The notes below the pieces were generated by a model. That model saw nothing but the letters and a program-made list of their open reading frames with translations, ran no database searches and was not told the DNA's origin. The position numbers were made by a program, and so were the translations under genes. A stretch of 64,000 nucleotides of DNA from Allorhodopirellula heiligendammensis (GTDB lineage Bacteria; Planctomycetota; Planctomycetia; Pirellulales; Pirellulaceae). How positions within the stretch are numbered: position 1 is the stretch's first letter; the number at the start of each line of letters is the position of its first letter. Of the stretch, positions 63,049 through 64,000 are shown in pieces. The stretch is taken from contig NZ_SJPU01000002.1 in assembly GCF_007860105.1 (NCBI RefSeq), positions 394,837 to 458,836 of the forward strand, written 5' to 3'.

Positions 63049-63960
63049 ATGACTGATCAACCCACCCATCCTGCTCCCTCTGGACGCCCTGCATCGACGC
63101 ATGGACCAGCACCCGGCGGTCCCCCACCAGGCGTTCGGCCTCAGGCAGCTCTGCCTGAACCATCGTTGATCCCAGAGCAGGGCTGGCATGTCGGTCATTT
63201 CTTCTACCGTTTTCGCCGTGATCAGCTTGATGCACCCCTTTCACCCGAGGTCTGCCAGCAATTCTGCGACGCACTGGCGCCGAGCGACGACTGCCTTCCT
63301 GAGCGGCTGGCGTCGTATTGGACGAGTGGCCATGAAGCGGATTTTGGCGTCATTGTAATGGACCCGCATCCGGGCAAAGTCGATGCGATTCACCAGGCCC
63401 TACTGGCCCCTGGCATCGGTCGCTGGATCGAGCCCGCCTGGTCGTTTACCTCCGTCAGTGAAGTCAGCGAGTACGTCCCCTCTGTCGAAGCCTACCGGGA
63501 ACGGCTGATCCGCCAGGGAGGCGAACCCGACTCGCCTGAGCTAGCCGCAAAAGTAAGCGCCTACGAACGGCGTTTACCGATGATGAACCGCAATCGCCTG
63601 CAACCCGACATCCCCGACTGGCCAGCTGCCTGCTTCTATCCGATGAACAAAAGCCGCGTGCCGGGAGCGAACTGGTTTACCGAGCCGTTCAGCTTGCGAA
63701 ATCAGATGATGGCCGAACACGCCCAGAGCGGGATGGCGTTCGCAGGCAAAGTCAGCCAATTGATCTCGGTCGGCGTGGGGTTGGATAATTGGGAGTGGAT
63801 GGTGACTCTGTGGGGCCGCAATCCGGAATACTTAAAAGAGATCGTCTACAAGATGCGATTTGATGAGGCGAGTGCGAAATATGGTGAATTTGGCCCCTTC
63901 TTTGTCGGCTACCGCGCCGACGGCCGAGAGATCCTGGACCACTGCCGGATGACCGGTTAA
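63049..63960 (+). CDS. hemQ: Hydrogen peroxide-dependent haem synthase (HemQ / chlorite dismutase family)
   Basis: Decarboxylates coproheme III to haem b in the coproporphyrin-dependent pathway. The 303-residue protein has a Pro-rich N-terminus of about 40 residues, then the family block near FYPMNKSR. A second block has MMAEHAQSG, with the proximal haem-ligating His, AFAGKVSQLISVGVGLDNWEWMVTL, and EIVYKMRFDEASAKYGEFGPFFVG (each quoted in part). In HemQ, unlike true chlorite dismutase, the distal residue is not Arg; I cannot place that residue by eye. A role in haem synthesis fits a cell that also makes the di-haem peroxidase. It starts about 90 bases from the repeat field. Confidence 0.88.
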   Translation: MTDQPTHPAPSGRPASTHGPAPGGPPPGVRPQAALPEPSLIPEQGWHVGHFFYRFRRDQLDAPLSPEVCQQFCDALAPSDDCLPERLASYWTSGHEADFGVIVMDPHPGKVDAIHQALLAPGIGRWIEPAWSFTSVSEVSEYVPSVEAYRERLIRQGGEPDSPELAAKVSAYERRLPMMNRNRLQPDIPDWPAACFYPMNKSRVPGANWFTEPFSLRNQMMAEHAQSGMAFAGKVSQLISVGVGLDNWEWMVTLWGRNPEYLKEIVYKMRFDEASAKYGEFGPFFVGYRADGREILDHCRMTG

Positions 63961-63964
63961 GCCC

Positions 63965-64000
63965 GCCCGTGACGCGGCATCGCGCCCGTGACGTGGCATC
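63965..64000. repeat. Tandem 19-bp repeat at the window end
   Basis: GCCCGTGACGCGGCATC at 63965-63981 recurs at 63984-64000 with one change, at a 19-base period. It lies right after the HemQ stop and continues past the window edge, so its full extent is unknown. Confidence 0.75.

Noticed and set aside
63965-64000. Possible CRISPR array beginning at the window edge
   Set aside because: The two units are separated by only two bases, far too short for spacers.

Overview
The window reads as chromosomal DNA from a planctomycete of the Pirellulaceae (Rhodopirellula-like) type. This rests on gene content, not on a database search. The markers are a DUF1559 pseudopilin-like protein, a DUF1592/DUF1552 secreted pair, an ECF sigma factor beside a Ser/Thr kinase, a CxPxR sulfatase, a Tat-exported Gfo/Idh/MocA oxidoreductase, and bacterial tetrahydromethanopterin (H4MPT) C1 genes. 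Coding density is moderate, few genes have a clear Shine-Dalgarno sequence, and many adjacent genes are coupled by ATGA or TAATG overlaps. I saw no rRNA, tRNA, CRISPR array, transposase or prophage.

Layout. 0-8.7 kb (all minus strand): a partial RlmL-type rRNA methylase, tsf with a clear terminator, rpsB, a GlmU-like enzyme, and a coupled glnS / LarA-like / Nudix unit. 9-10.4 kb: a DUF1559 protein coupled to a small lipoprotein. 10.7-16 kb: a methyltransferase, a minus-strand ATP-grasp protein, fae, a methylene-H4MPT dehydrogenase and larC; fae and the dehydrogenase are formaldehyde-oxidation genes of the H4MPT pathway. 16-29.6 kb: a protein that looks like a voltage sensor without a pore, a large secreted protein of unknown function, the DUF1592/DUF1552 pair, a PhoD phosphatase, a CNNM/exonuclease/oxidoreductase minus-strand group and an SGNH hydrolase. 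29.6-38 kb: an RND efflux pump with its adaptor, a TPR-type Ser/Thr kinase and an ECF sigma factor. 38-46.8 kb: a PQQ-like propeller protein, a repeat-rich spacer, a di-haem peroxidase, dus, a PseG-PseH fusion coupled to pabB, and a DUF3467 protein.

46.8-52 kb: a lipoprotein with 11-residue repeats, a HAD phosphatase, and a plus-strand menaquinone operon of the futalosine type (ubiE, ubiX, a UbiA-type prenyltransferase, mqnE). 52-64 kb: a MoaB/Mog protein, a Rieske protein, a double M16 peptidase, a sulfatase, a divergent pair of related secreted proteins, an EamA transporter, a SulP transporter with a large insert, and a HemQ-type haem synthase.

The least explained items are the pore-less voltage-sensor-like protein (16065-17264), the LarA-like protein without visible cofactor ligands (5533-6921), the 11-residue-repeat lipoprotein (46881-47177), the divergent secreted paralogues (57584-59415), and several structured non-coding repeats: a perfect 26-bp inverted repeat at 21.5 kb, a repeated hairpin at 40.1-40.5 kb, and related GC-rich repeats at 42.0 and 62.9 kb. 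No single locus is convincingly a new defence or mobile system.
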